Origin: Lishizhenia sp033720595 | GTDB taxonomy: Bacteria; Bacteroidota; Bacteroidia; Flavobacteriales_D; Crocinitomicaceae | Direction: 5' to 3' | Assembly: GCF_033720595.1 (NCBI RefSeq) | Contig: NZ_JAWWCF010000164.1 | Span: 1-6,922 of the forward strand | Length of the DNA stretch: 6,922 bases | Shown: positions 1 to 6,126 of the stretch, one piece after another | Layout: every line of letters begins with the position of its first letter | Position numbering within the stretch: the first letter of the stretch is position 1 | The notes under the pieces: model-generated | Seen by the model: the letters and a program-made list of their open reading frames with translations, nothing else | What the model was told of the DNA's origin: nothing | Database searches by the model: none | Made by a program: the position numbers and the translations under genes

Positions 1-667
1 AGCCATTGTTGGTTTATTGCTCAGTGTTATTTGGGTGAAAGATACGCGCAAATTTGTTCACCAAGAAAGTAAGACCACGACCACCCAAAAATTTGAGAAT
101 GTATTTGTAGAAACGAGTTTTAAGGATAAAACCTTAAGTTCTGTATCTCAGGCAGGTTTAGTAAACAACTTGAATGATGGTATGATATGGGGATTATTAC
201 CCATTCTTTTAGGAACTTTGAATTTTGACAAAGAAAGTATTGCTGTGATTGCATCTGTTTATCCCGGTGTATGGGGAATAGGTCAATTATTTACAGGAAA
301 GATGTCTGATCTTTACTCAAAAAAGAACATGCTTTTCTACGGAATGCTACTTCAAGGATTGGTCATACTCTTGTTTCCTTTTAGTTCTAACTTTTACGTT
401 TTAATTGCCATTTCAGCCTTGCTGGGTTTAGGGACTGCTTTAGTTTATCCAACATTTTTATCTACCATAGCGAGTGCAACACAGCCCAATCAACGTGCCG
501 AAAGTATTGGGATATTTAGGTTGTGGAGAGATTTGGGCTATGCCTTTGGAGCCATCATTTCGGGGATAGTTGCGGATGCTTTTGGAATTGATGCTTCCAT
601 ATATTTAATAGGATGCATAACAGTAATATCAGCTTTAATTATTAAGTTGCGTATGCCTAAAATATAA
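1..667 (+). CDS. MFS transporter, C-terminal half (5' end outside window)
   Basis: This is the last 221 codons of an inner-membrane transporter of the major facilitator superfamily. The frame is open to the left edge: hydrophobic codons (A-I-V-G-L-L) precede the TTG at position 17, so that codon is internal and not the start. The visible part fits the second half of a 12-helix protein. It has the end of helix 6, a hydrophilic loop with a TTTT stretch, then six hydrophobic segments. The loop after the second of these carries GKMSDLYSKK, which resembles the MFS loop motif (G-x3-D-x-x-x-R/K). A later helix has the small-residue run SALLGLGTALVYP. The substrate cannot be told from this half. The stop lies 4 bp before the archaemetzincin-like lipoprotein gene, so the two are probably co-transcribed. 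Family assignment is firm; function is open. Confidence 0.88.
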   Translation, partial: AIVGLLLSVIWVKDTRKFVHQESKTTTTQKFENVFVETSFKDKTLSSVSQAGLVNNLNDGMIWGLLPILLGTLNFDKESIAVIASVYPGVWGIGQLFTGKMSDLYSKKNMLFYGMLLQGLVILLFPFSSNFYVLIAISALLGLGTALVYPTFLSTIASATQPNQRAESIGIFRLWRDLGYAFGAIISGIVADAFGIDASIYLIGCITVISALIIKLRMPKI

Positions 668-671
668 ATCA

Positions 672-1292
672 ATGAAAATCATCCTACCACTATTTTTTGT
701 ACTGAATCTTTTGTTTTCTTCTTGCGGAAAAAAGCAGCAATTACACATTGCTATTCAACCTTTTGTAGGGGTAAACCAAGTAGATATAGAACTTGTAAAA
801 AGCTCTTTGGTTGAAAACTACAAAGCAAAAGTGGATGTGCTTACTCCTATTGAAATTCCGGAAAATACATTTGTCAATGTTAAATCACCTCGCTATCGCG
901 CAGATCAATTAATTGCTTATTTAAAAGCGCAGAAAGCAGATTCTATAGACCATGTTTTAGGATTAATTACCAAAGATATTTCTACCACGAAACAGAATCC
1001 AGACGGAACTGTGAAATTACCAAAATCAAAGTATGAAGATTGGGGGATTTTTGGTTTGGGATATCGACCGGGGGCTAGTTGTATTGTTTCTACTTTTCGA
1101 TTAAGTAAAAGAAGACCAGATAGAAGATCTCAACTTATAAAAATTGCCAACCACGAAATAGGACATAACCTAGGTTTACCGCATTGTGATAGAGATCCAA
1201 ATTGCGTCATGCGCGATGCTGCAGAGTCTATTAAAACCATTGACGGAGTTGGGAGTACGCTTTGTGATTTCTGTAAGGAAGATATAAGGTGA
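672..1292 (+). CDS. Archaemetzincin-family (M54) zinc metalloprotease lipoprotein
   Basis: A 206-residue predicted zinc peptidase anchored to a membrane by lipid. Residues 1-18 form a lipoprotein signal peptide ending in F-S-S-C18. The M54 signature is near the C-terminus: H161-E162-x-x-H165 with a third ligand at H171 (catalytic zinc), then C172, C178, C198 and C201 as the four-cysteine structural zinc site, with Met180 in the CxM position. The spacing from Met180 to the C198-x-x-C201 pair is 17 residues, as in the family signature (HExxHxxGx3Cx4CxMx17CxxC). The one deviation is five residues instead of four between C172 and C178. Archaemetzincins are aminopeptidase-like metzincins, and the role of bacterial members is not established as far as I know. 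The ATG start is 4 bp after the transporter stop, suggesting one operon. No Shine-Dalgarno sequence is visible. The catalytic residues all look intact. Confidence 0.9.
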   Translation: MKIILPLFFVLNLLFSSCGKKQQLHIAIQPFVGVNQVDIELVKSSLVENYKAKVDVLTPIEIPENTFVNVKSPRYRADQLIAYLKAQKADSIDHVLGLITKDISTTKQNPDGTVKLPKSKYEDWGIFGLGYRPGASCIVSTFRLSKRRPDRRSQLIKIANHEIGHNLGLPHCDRDPNCVMRDAAESIKTIDGVGSTLCDFCKEDIR

Positions 1293-1357
1293 CATATAAA
1301 GGTTAAACATAAAACACGGTCAAATAATAAAAAAGGTGATTAATTTTTATTTATTCG

Positions 1358-1389
1358 TTTGAAATTTAAACAATATGGCGATATGATTG
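1358..1389 (+). promoter_or_regulatory. Candidate Bacteroidota-type promoter for the small membrane protein gene
   Basis: TTTG at 1358-1361 is followed after 20 bases by TATGATTG at 1382-1389. This matches the Bacteroidota primary sigma factor pattern (TTTG, about 19-21 bases, TAnnTTTG) with one mismatch in the -7 element. Transcription would begin roughly 15 bases before the ATG at 1411. The -33 element lies inside an imperfect palindrome at 1357-1371 (GTTTGAAATTTAAAC), which might be an operator but is AT-rich enough to be chance. Confidence 0.35.
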
Positions 1390-1410
1390 TTCAAGTAAAA
1401 AGTCGTATTC

Positions 1411-1716
1411 ATGCGTATTGTACATTATTTAGCTCAATTGTATTGTGCCCTATTGGCCATAAGTGAAACTGTGGTTTACTTTTCTTCCATACCCAAAAAT
1501 GACATAGAAAGATTTGCACAAGATGTAAAAGGTGTAGTTTCACCCGAACCACTAACAAACCTTCCGCTCATTTTTAGTACGGTTAGTATAGGCATGTTTC
1601 TGGCTTGGTTATATGCTATGGGAAGAAAGAAAGAAGGACTCAAGAAGAGTTTGTTGGTTTTAACGTTTGTGCTGGCTATAGCTGTAATTTGGGTAGAAAG
1701 TCCATTTTTTAATTAA
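1411..1716 (+). CDS. Small three-helix membrane protein of unknown function
   Basis: A 101-residue protein that I do not recognise. It has three hydrophobic segments at about residues 4-24, 50-70 and 80-95. The first loop (25-49) is polar with a mix of charges, and the second (71-79, GRKKEGLKK) is strongly basic. By the positive-inside rule the second loop faces the cytoplasm, so the N-terminus is inside and the C-terminus outside. The ATG at 1411 is the only sensible start, because an in-frame stop lies 15 bases upstream at 1396. No Shine-Dalgarno sequence is visible. It stands alone: 118 bp separate it from the protease gene and 216 bp from the next lipoprotein gene, with a likely terminator in between. 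It is probably a monocistronic unit. Confidence 0.7.
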   Translation: MRIVHYLAQLYCALLAISETVVYFSSIPKNDIERFAQDVKGVVSPEPLTNLPLIFSTVSIGMFLAWLYAMGRKKEGLKKSLLVLTFVLAIAVIWVESPFFN

Positions 1717-1806
1717 TTAAGGTACTTATCAGTATTCCTATGTACTCAGGGCTGGAGTAAGGGAGTTTACATCCTTCAAATACAACAAGAAAAATCGAAT
1801 CAAGTC

Positions 1807-1834
1807 ATTGCAAAGCAGCGCATAGTGTTGCAAT
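1807..1834. repeat. Inverted repeat, 7-bp arms
   Basis: ATTGCAA at 1807-1813 and TTGCAAT at 1828-1834 are exact reverse complements separated by 14 bases. The repeat lies in the non-coding stretch 12 bases before the stronger terminator-like hairpin. It could be the body of a small RNA or a structured 3' untranslated region ending at that hairpin. The stem is short and could also be chance. Confidence 0.4.
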
Positions 1835-1845
1835 AGATAAAAGAG

Positions 1846-1886
1846 CGAAAGGGATGACGAGTTAGTTTCATCCCTTTTGTATTTTT
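1846..1886 (+). terminator. Probable rho-independent terminator
   Basis: The arm at 1846-1857 pairs with the arm at 1868-1879 over 12 bp, including one G-T wobble; the core AAAGGGATGA/TCATCCCTTT is perfect. The loop is 10 bases. Downstream is T-rich, with a run of five T at 1882-1886 after TTTTGTA. It lies 129 bases after the stop of the small membrane protein gene and 53 bases after its end begins the DUF4846 gene's upstream leader, so it separates the two transcription units. The minus-strand reading also has some T after the stem, so weak two-way action is possible. Confidence 0.65.
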
Positions 1887-1932
1887 AGTCCGTTACTTTT
1901 TCTAATCATCGTATTCAAATACTAAAAGATCT

Positions 1933-2808
1933 ATGCATTTCCAGTTGCTCACAAGTTTTCTCGTGTTTCAGAGTCTGTTTTCTTGTACCGTGGAAACGGT
2001 AAACCATACTACCTTAACAGAAATTAAAAGTCCGCAAGAAAGAAAAATGAAACCTTTAAAAGATACTTCTTTTTATACCCTAGAGGGGCGCTTCAATACA
2101 CCGGTTAATGCGATTAGAAAGTCTGTGGATTCTTCATCTTTTGCCTTTTACCTCAGGAATCTTCCGCTCAAAGAAGAGGGGGCACAAGTGAAGTATTATG
2201 ACGGTGATATCAAACGAAATTCGGCGGTTTACTGCGCCGTAGTAGATTTAGAAATAGGGAAGAAAGACTTGCACCAGTGTGCGGATGCTGTAATGCGTTT
2301 TCGTGCTGAATATTTATGGAAACAAAAGCGCTATGAAGACATCCATTTCAATTTCACCAATGGATTTAGAGTGGACTATACAGAATGGATGAAAGGAAAA
2401 CGAATACGTGTTTCAGGAAATAACGTGGAATGGGTGCAAAAGACGCAAGCTTCAAATACCTACCAAGATTTTTGGAACTATATGGAATGCATTTTTACCT
2501 ATGCAGGTACCTTGTCTTTGTCTCGTGAATTAAATCCCATTCCTTTGAATGAAATGCAAATTGGTGATGTAATTATTAAGGGAGGTTCTCCTGGACATGC
2601 CGTTTTGGTAGTAGACATGGCCCAAGATACAATTACTCAAAAACATTACTTCATGTTAGCCCAAAGCTACATGCCGGCACAAGAGACGCAAATTTTAGTA
2701 AATCCTTCAGTTCCTGGTGCAAATCCTTGGTATTGTTTAGAAGATATAGAAGATGAAATCTACACCCCAGAATGGACTTTTACACGTGAGAGTTTGATGA
2801 GGTTTTAA
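1933..2808 (+). CDS. DUF4846 family lipoprotein, possible cysteine-hydrolase fold
   Basis: A 291-residue lipoprotein that I recognise as a DUF4846 family member. The signal peptide is residues 1-18 with lipobox L-F-S-C18. The conserved core runs from about residue 70 to 280. Typical blocks are Q115-C116-A-D-A-V-M with the following R-A-E-Y-L, then G211-D-V-x-I-K-G-G-S-P-G-H222-A-V-x-V-V-D-M-A, then A243-Q-S-Y-M-P-A-Q-E. No function is established for the family as far as I know. A Cys near the start of a helix (C116) followed by a His in a G-H-A-V strand (H222) is the layout of NlpC/P60 or CHAP-like cysteine hydrolases, so a cell-wall or peptide hydrolase role is possible, by inference only. 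The ATG at 1933 is forced by an in-frame stop at 1903. The next lipoprotein gene begins 49 bp after the stop, and the two are probably in one operon. Confidence 0.88.
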   Translation: MHFQLLTSFLVFQSLFSCTVETVNHTTLTEIKSPQERKMKPLKDTSFYTLEGRFNTPVNAIRKSVDSSSFAFYLRNLPLKEEGAQVKYYDGDIKRNSAVYCAVVDLEIGKKDLHQCADAVMRFRAEYLWKQKRYEDIHFNFTNGFRVDYTEWMKGKRIRVSGNNVEWVQKTQASNTYQDFWNYMECIFTYAGTLSLSRELNPIPLNEMQIGDVIIKGGSPGHAVLVVDMAQDTITQKHYFMLAQSYMPAQETQILVNPSVPGANPWYCLEDIEDEIYTPEWTFTRESLMRF

Positions 2809-2857
2809 GAGGGACAAAATGGATTGATTTTTGTTTGTAACCTGCTTAAAAGATTAC

Positions 2858-3829
2858 ATGCGTAATTTCCTTCCTTTGATGATGATCTTGTTGTTGTTTT
2901 CTTGTTCCCAAATTGAGGAGAAAGAGGGTAAGCAAAATGGATTAATGAATTGGGAGCAAGAATTATTGGGTTTTGGAAGCTTAAAAATAGAAGGGGAAAA
3001 TTTCGTCCATTTGTTTTATCATTTTGGTAGTGTTTCCGAAGATTTTTCTATTAAAGGGGATACCTTATTGCTTTCAAGATCTCAGTTGAGAAGCTACCTG
3101 AATTATTACAGTAGTATTCCAGGCAGTAAAGACTCGTTGATTAGAAGACCAATTCTTTGGTCACTATCTAATCCATCCTATGAGTACGAATTAAAAAAGA
3201 AAGAAGGGGTGATTTATCTTACTAACTTAAATACATGCAGCGATGCACCTTCTCGAATATCCTTGAATGTGTATGCGCCCTTTATTTCGAATGATCTTTA
3301 TCTCATTCATCTAGAAAATCAGAAAGAAAGGGATAATGTGTTTCATTGGGATGGTTCAAAGGGTTTGTATCTTTACTACGAGAAAAGCTACATAGAGAAA
3401 GACGATATTGAATCTTTTCGAAAGTTGTACATAGAAAAGAAGACTTTGAACAAAAATGATGAGAAAATTCTATTTAGTTATTTGAATTTATTTACTGCTC
3501 ATAGAAGTCATCCTTTTAAAGAAATAGAATCAGGGTGTGGTCTTGGGGATTATGAGAACTTGATTACAGTAGCGTATAAAGACTCCCTTTACGAGTATGG
3601 AATGCAAGCGTTTCCACTTCCTATATCTAAATTAATTCACGGACTTACCCTTGAACTTGATAAAAAAGGAGAAAGGCTTGAACCCATATTAGACACCAAC
3701 GATTTTCTTATAATTGATAGGTATAAAGACCTGCCTTTAGCACGAAAAAGAACAGAAAGAGAAAAGCGAAATTTGGAGGTTGAGAAGGAGTTAAAAGCCT
3801 TAGATGATTTAAAATCCAACCCTAAATGA
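2858..3829 (+). CDS. Tandem lipoprotein paralogue 1, unknown family
   Basis: A 323-residue predicted lipoprotein, first of three tandem paralogues. I do not recognise the family. An in-frame TTG at 2831 would add nine residues, but the ATG at 2858 places a clean signal peptide at the N-terminus (lipobox L-F-S-C16), so I choose it. Landmarks shared with the next two genes are N31-W-E-Q-E-L-L-G-F-G40, an aromatic block around residues 52-57 (LFYHFG), a K-G-D strand near 66-68, Y240-K-D-S-L-Y, and L-A-R at 294-296. The tail after 296 is highly charged (Lys, Arg, Glu) and probably helical, unlike the tails of the paralogues. It has two cysteines beyond C16 (C127 and C227). The gene begins 49 bp after the DUF4846 gene, and its TGA overlaps the next ATG by four bases (ATGA). 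The product is most likely tethered to the cell envelope. Confidence 0.85.
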   Translation: MRNFLPLMMILLLFSCSQIEEKEGKQNGLMNWEQELLGFGSLKIEGENFVHLFYHFGSVSEDFSIKGDTLLLSRSQLRSYLNYYSSIPGSKDSLIRRPILWSLSNPSYEYELKKKEGVIYLTNLNTCSDAPSRISLNVYAPFISNDLYLIHLENQKERDNVFHWDGSKGLYLYYEKSYIEKDDIESFRKLYIEKKTLNKNDEKILFSYLNLFTAHRSHPFKEIESGCGLGDYENLITVAYKDSLYEYGMQAFPLPISKLIHGLTLELDKKGERLEPILDTNDFLIIDRYKDLPLARKRTEREKRNLEVEKELKALDDLKSNPK

Positions 3830-4764
3830 AAAAAGATTTAACGTACCTAAGTTTTTTATGGATGTTTTTCCTAGCTTCTTGTTCTTCTCCTGAAAAGGTG
3901 AATTATCGAAATTGGGAGGAGGTGTTAATGGGCTATGGTAAAATTGGATTATCCCCAGAAAGCATGACTAAAACTTTCTATTATTTCGGAAATCGAGTAA
4001 TGGATAGCACGAAATACACTGAAATTAAAGACTCTTCCTCTTTTTGTTTTAAGGGGGATAGGGTAACCATCCCAAATCTCAGACTTGTTCAAATGATTCC
4101 CCAAGAATGGTGGGAGAAAGTGAAAAGTGACAACAATTTTAATAAAGATTTTTTGGAGGTAGAGGATAGCACATCTTTCATGATAGAAGAACAAAGTAAC
4201 CAGTTACTTTTGAGGAAATTAACAGGGGTAGCTCAGATACCTTCTGAATTGTATGTAAAAATGAATACGAAAGCTTTACCTGAAGATTTCATGTATTTGG
4301 ATTATGAAGAGTATAACAAATCCTATGTTCATGTTCAATACGGGGGGATGTCAGAAAGTAAAGTAATGATAGCAACAGATAGGTTTGATTTGAAGGCCGA
4401 TTCTTTGATTATTCAAACTAAACCAATCTTAAATCACCAAGATTCTTTAGTTGTGAATAGCTTTTTGAATTTATTGATAGAGAGGAGATACCAAGAAAAA
4501 TTAAATGTTTCAGTATGTTACTACCCTATGGAATTGAATATTACAATGGTATACAAAGATTCTTTGTTTTACTTCAATGGAAATACACTTCCTATTGATG
4601 CGCATGGTTTAGTCGAGTATTTTAATTATCAATTGAACCTTAGCAAAGATAAAAGGATGAGTACTTTGGAGGAATACCCACCATTAGATTCAACTTTCCC
4701 ACGAAAAAGTTATTCTGTAGCAAGAGCTTTACCAGGAGTTCCATTAATTGAAATAGCACCATGA
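3826..4764 (+). CDS. Tandem lipoprotein paralogue 2, unknown family
   Basis: A 312-residue predicted lipoprotein with signal peptide 1-19 (lipobox L-A-S-C19). It is paralogous to its neighbours on both sides. N29-W-E-E-V-L-M-G-Y-G38 is followed by FYYFGNRVMDSTKY (51-64), which is very close to FYYFGNLKMDSTKL in paralogue 3. IPNLR (82-86), LYVKMN (142-147), the S-F-L-N-L-L-I-E-R block (212-220), Y243-K-D-S-L-F and V-A-R (298-300) are also shared with paralogue 3. Cysteines at 74 and 231 match positions in paralogue 3, so an intramolecular disulfide in the periplasm or at the surface is possible. The tail after the A-R pair is short and hydrophobic. The start overlaps the previous stop, and its own stop overlaps the next start, both as ATGA. 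No Shine-Dalgarno sequence is seen, so translation is probably coupled. Function unknown. Confidence 0.86.
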   Translation: MKKDLTYLSFLWMFFLASCSSPEKVNYRNWEEVLMGYGKIGLSPESMTKTFYYFGNRVMDSTKYTEIKDSSSFCFKGDRVTIPNLRLVQMIPQEWWEKVKSDNNFNKDFLEVEDSTSFMIEEQSNQLLLRKLTGVAQIPSELYVKMNTKALPEDFMYLDYEEYNKSYVHVQYGGMSESKVMIATDRFDLKADSLIIQTKPILNHQDSLVVNSFLNLLIERRYQEKLNVSVCYYPMELNITMVYKDSLFYFNGNTLPIDAHGLVEYFNYQLNLSKDKRMSTLEEYPPLDSTFPRKSYSVARALPGVPLIEIAP

Positions 4765-5663
4765 GAAGCATAATTATTATCCTCACAATATTCGTTGTTG
4801 CCTGTAAACCAAAAGGCCCAGAAACAAAAAATAATTGGCAAGAAGAACTCTTAGGCTTTGGTCAAATGTGGAGCGATAAAGATACTGTCCATAAAGATTT
4901 TTACTACTTCGGTAATTTGAAAATGGATAGTACAAAATTAGCTTGTTTTAGGTTTGGAATTCCAAACCTAAGAGAAGACACGTTATTCCTACCAAATAGT
5001 TTATTGTACCACAGTTTTAAGTTTTGTGATTCATTACGGTACAAATGGAAAGAAGGATTCTTGAACAAGGATACGAGTGCTTACCTGATTTCAAAAGATA
5101 GTTTGGGCATAATTCATTTACAAAAAGCTTTTGGTATTAAGTGGACACCGAGAAGGTTATATGTTAGGATGAATTCAGGAACATTCGATACCGATGTAAA
5201 GTATTTTATAAACAGTTCATGGTCATATGATAAAAGATTTTCAATGTTAGTAGATAGTTTAAGAGGTATTCGATATTTTACAAGTATTCGTCAAAATAAT
5301 GAGATTTACCAAAGGGAAATAGATTTTTTCACACATACTGACTCTATAGTTTTTTCATCATTTTTAAATGACCTAATAGAAAATCGTTCGAAAATTCATC
5401 AGTGGGATGTAATTAATTGCTGGGCAGGTTGCAATTTGGAAATATTATATGAAGATTCTATTTATCAATTTGATGAAAATAGTTTTTTGAAAAACTTAGG
5501 TTTTATAGAAGAGTATTTCCTGTTTAAACTTAACAAGTTCTCGGATACCGCGGATATAGATGTAAACAATTTCAGTTATTATCCTGATAAATTATTCAAA
5601 AACAAAGCTATTGCAAGAGAAATAGTAATTCCACCTCCGCCACCGGAATCAAAAATAGAATGA
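4761..5663 (+). CDS. Tandem lipoprotein paralogue 3, unknown family
   Basis: A 300-residue predicted lipoprotein, last of the tandem trio. The signal peptide is residues 1-15 (lipobox V-V-A-C15). Family landmarks are N25-W-Q-E-E-L-L-G-F-G34, FYYFGNLKMDSTKL (47-60), IPNLR (67-71), LYVRMN (133-138), S-F-L-N-D-L-I-E (200-207), Y230-E-D-S-I-Y and I-A-R (284-286). It is closer to paralogue 2 than to paralogue 1. The C-terminus is a short proline-rich tail, five prolines at 291-295 followed by ESKIE. Extra cysteines are at 62, 89, 220 and 224. The start overlaps the stop of paralogue 2 by four bases. A perfect 24-bp palindrome lies in the coding sequence at 4948-4971. The stop is only 8 bp from the end of the convergent DUF1801 gene, with no terminator hairpin between them. 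Function unknown. Confidence 0.85.
   Translation: MRSIIIILTIFVVACKPKGPETKNNWQEELLGFGQMWSDKDTVHKDFYYFGNLKMDSTKLACFRFGIPNLREDTLFLPNSLLYHSFKFCDSLRYKWKEGFLNKDTSAYLISKDSLGIIHLQKAFGIKWTPRRLYVRMNSGTFDTDVKYFINSSWSYDKRFSMLVDSLRGIRYFTSIRQNNEIYQREIDFFTHTDSIVFSSFLNDLIENRSKIHQWDVINCWAGCNLEILYEDSIYQFDENSFLKNLGFIEEYFLFKLNKFSDTADIDVNNFSYYPDKLFKNKAIAREIVIPPPPPESKIE
4948..4971. repeat. Perfect 24-bp palindrome inside coding sequence
   Basis: TTAGGTTTGGAA at 4948-4959 is followed directly by its exact reverse complement TTCCAAACCTAA at 4960-4971. In RNA the stem would extend outward by a U-G and a U-A pair, then after one G-G mismatch by U-A, U-A and C-G pairs (4942-4944 with 4975-4977). It encodes the segment around residues 63-71 of lipoprotein paralogue 3 (FRFGIPNLR). 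It could be an mRNA hairpin in the middle of the operon, a protein-binding site, or chance. Confidence 0.85.
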
Positions 5664-5671
5664 GTTAAATG

Positions 5672-6043
5672 TTAGTTTTTCTTCCCCTTCTTAGCAGCCA
5701 CCTCTTCATTTTCTAACATCCTTGCTTTCGTTAAGCGTTGCACCAAAGCAAGGGGGACTTCTGTGCCGTGTGGAAATTGTAAGGTTCCTTTTCCGCCTTT
5801 GTATTGTTGCATTTCTTCGTCTTTCTCTCCAAATACGCTTGAGAAACCATAAAAACCAATGTGATTTTTAAAGGCGCTGTAATACACGAGTATCCTTCCT
5901 TTGTATTTGAAACCAGGCATTTTGTAGCCGTAATGTTCTTCTATTTCGTCGGATAATTCAAGTATGGCGTTGTGGAGCTTTAAGAGTTGATCTTGCACGG
6001 CTAGTGGTTGGGCTTCTATGTGGTCTTTTATTTCTTGTAGCAT
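5672..6043 (-). CDS. DUF1801 (YdhG-like) domain protein
   Basis: A 123-residue cytoplasmic protein, almost entirely one DUF1801 domain. The recognisable parts are the N-terminal helical region, the Y40-K-M-P-G-F-K-Y-K-G-R block followed by the strand ILVYYSAFKNHIGFYGF (51-67), G84-K-G-T-L-Q-F-P, and the closing P97-L-A-L-V-Q-R-L-T-K-A-R helix. The last residues are a basic AAKKGKKN tail. The domain includes Bacillus YdhG, described as a frataxin-like iron chaperone, but many members have no known role, so I give no symbol. It has no signal peptide. The ATG at 6041-6043 fits the usual domain start. It converges on the lipoprotein operon with 8 bp between stops. On its other side a minus-strand terminator isolates it from the helicase gene, so it needs its own promoter, which I could not identify. 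Confidence 0.88.
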   Translation of the reverse strand: MLQEIKDHIEAQPLAVQDQLLKLHNAILELSDEIEEHYGYKMPGFKYKGRILVYYSAFKNHIGFYGFSSVFGEKDEEMQQYKGGKGTLQFPHGTEVPLALVQRLTKARMLENEEVAAKKGKKN

Positions 6044-6067
6044 CTTTTAAAGATAAATTATTCCAAC

Positions 6068-6101
6068 AAAAAACGACGAAACTCTACTGAATTTCGTCGT
6101 T
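6068..6101 (-). terminator. Rho-independent terminator of the helicase gene
   Basis: AACGACGAAA at 6072-6081 and TTTCGTCGTT at 6092-6101 form a perfect 10-bp stem with a 10-base loop. Read on the minus strand, the stem is followed by four more T (6071-6068), making six T with the end of the stem. It begins 25 bases after the helicase stop. The plus-strand side has no T run, so it acts on minus-strand transcription. Confidence 0.85.
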
Positions 6102-6126
6102 AAAAATGTGCCGTTTTTATAAATCT

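Noticed and set aside
1326..1352. AT-only inverted repeat (AATAAAAA/TTTTTATT) after the protease gene
   Set aside because: The stem has no G-C pairs, so it would be a weak terminator; in this AT-rich gap it is likely chance.
1880..1932. Promoter for the DUF4846 gene
   Set aside because: TACTTTTT at 1894-1901 is one base from TAnnTTTG, but no TTTG lies at the right distance upstream, so I do not call it.
2831..2857. TTG start giving a longer lipoprotein paralogue 1
   Set aside because: It puts nine residues, including a Cys, ahead of a complete signal peptide that starts at the ATG at 2858.
3637..3819. 60-codon minus-strand open frame within lipoprotein paralogue 1
   Set aside because: It lies fully antisense to a well-supported gene, has low-complexity Ser-rich content and no recognisable domain.
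3949..4194. 81-codon minus-strand open frame within lipoprotein paralogue 2
   Set aside because: It is antisense to a gene whose protein is conserved with its neighbours, and its product has no domain or sensible start.
6020..6071. Promoter for the DUF1801 gene on the minus strand
   Set aside because: A TATCTTTA just before the ATG is one base from the -7 pattern, but it is too close to the start codon and the upstream TTG is at the wrong distance.
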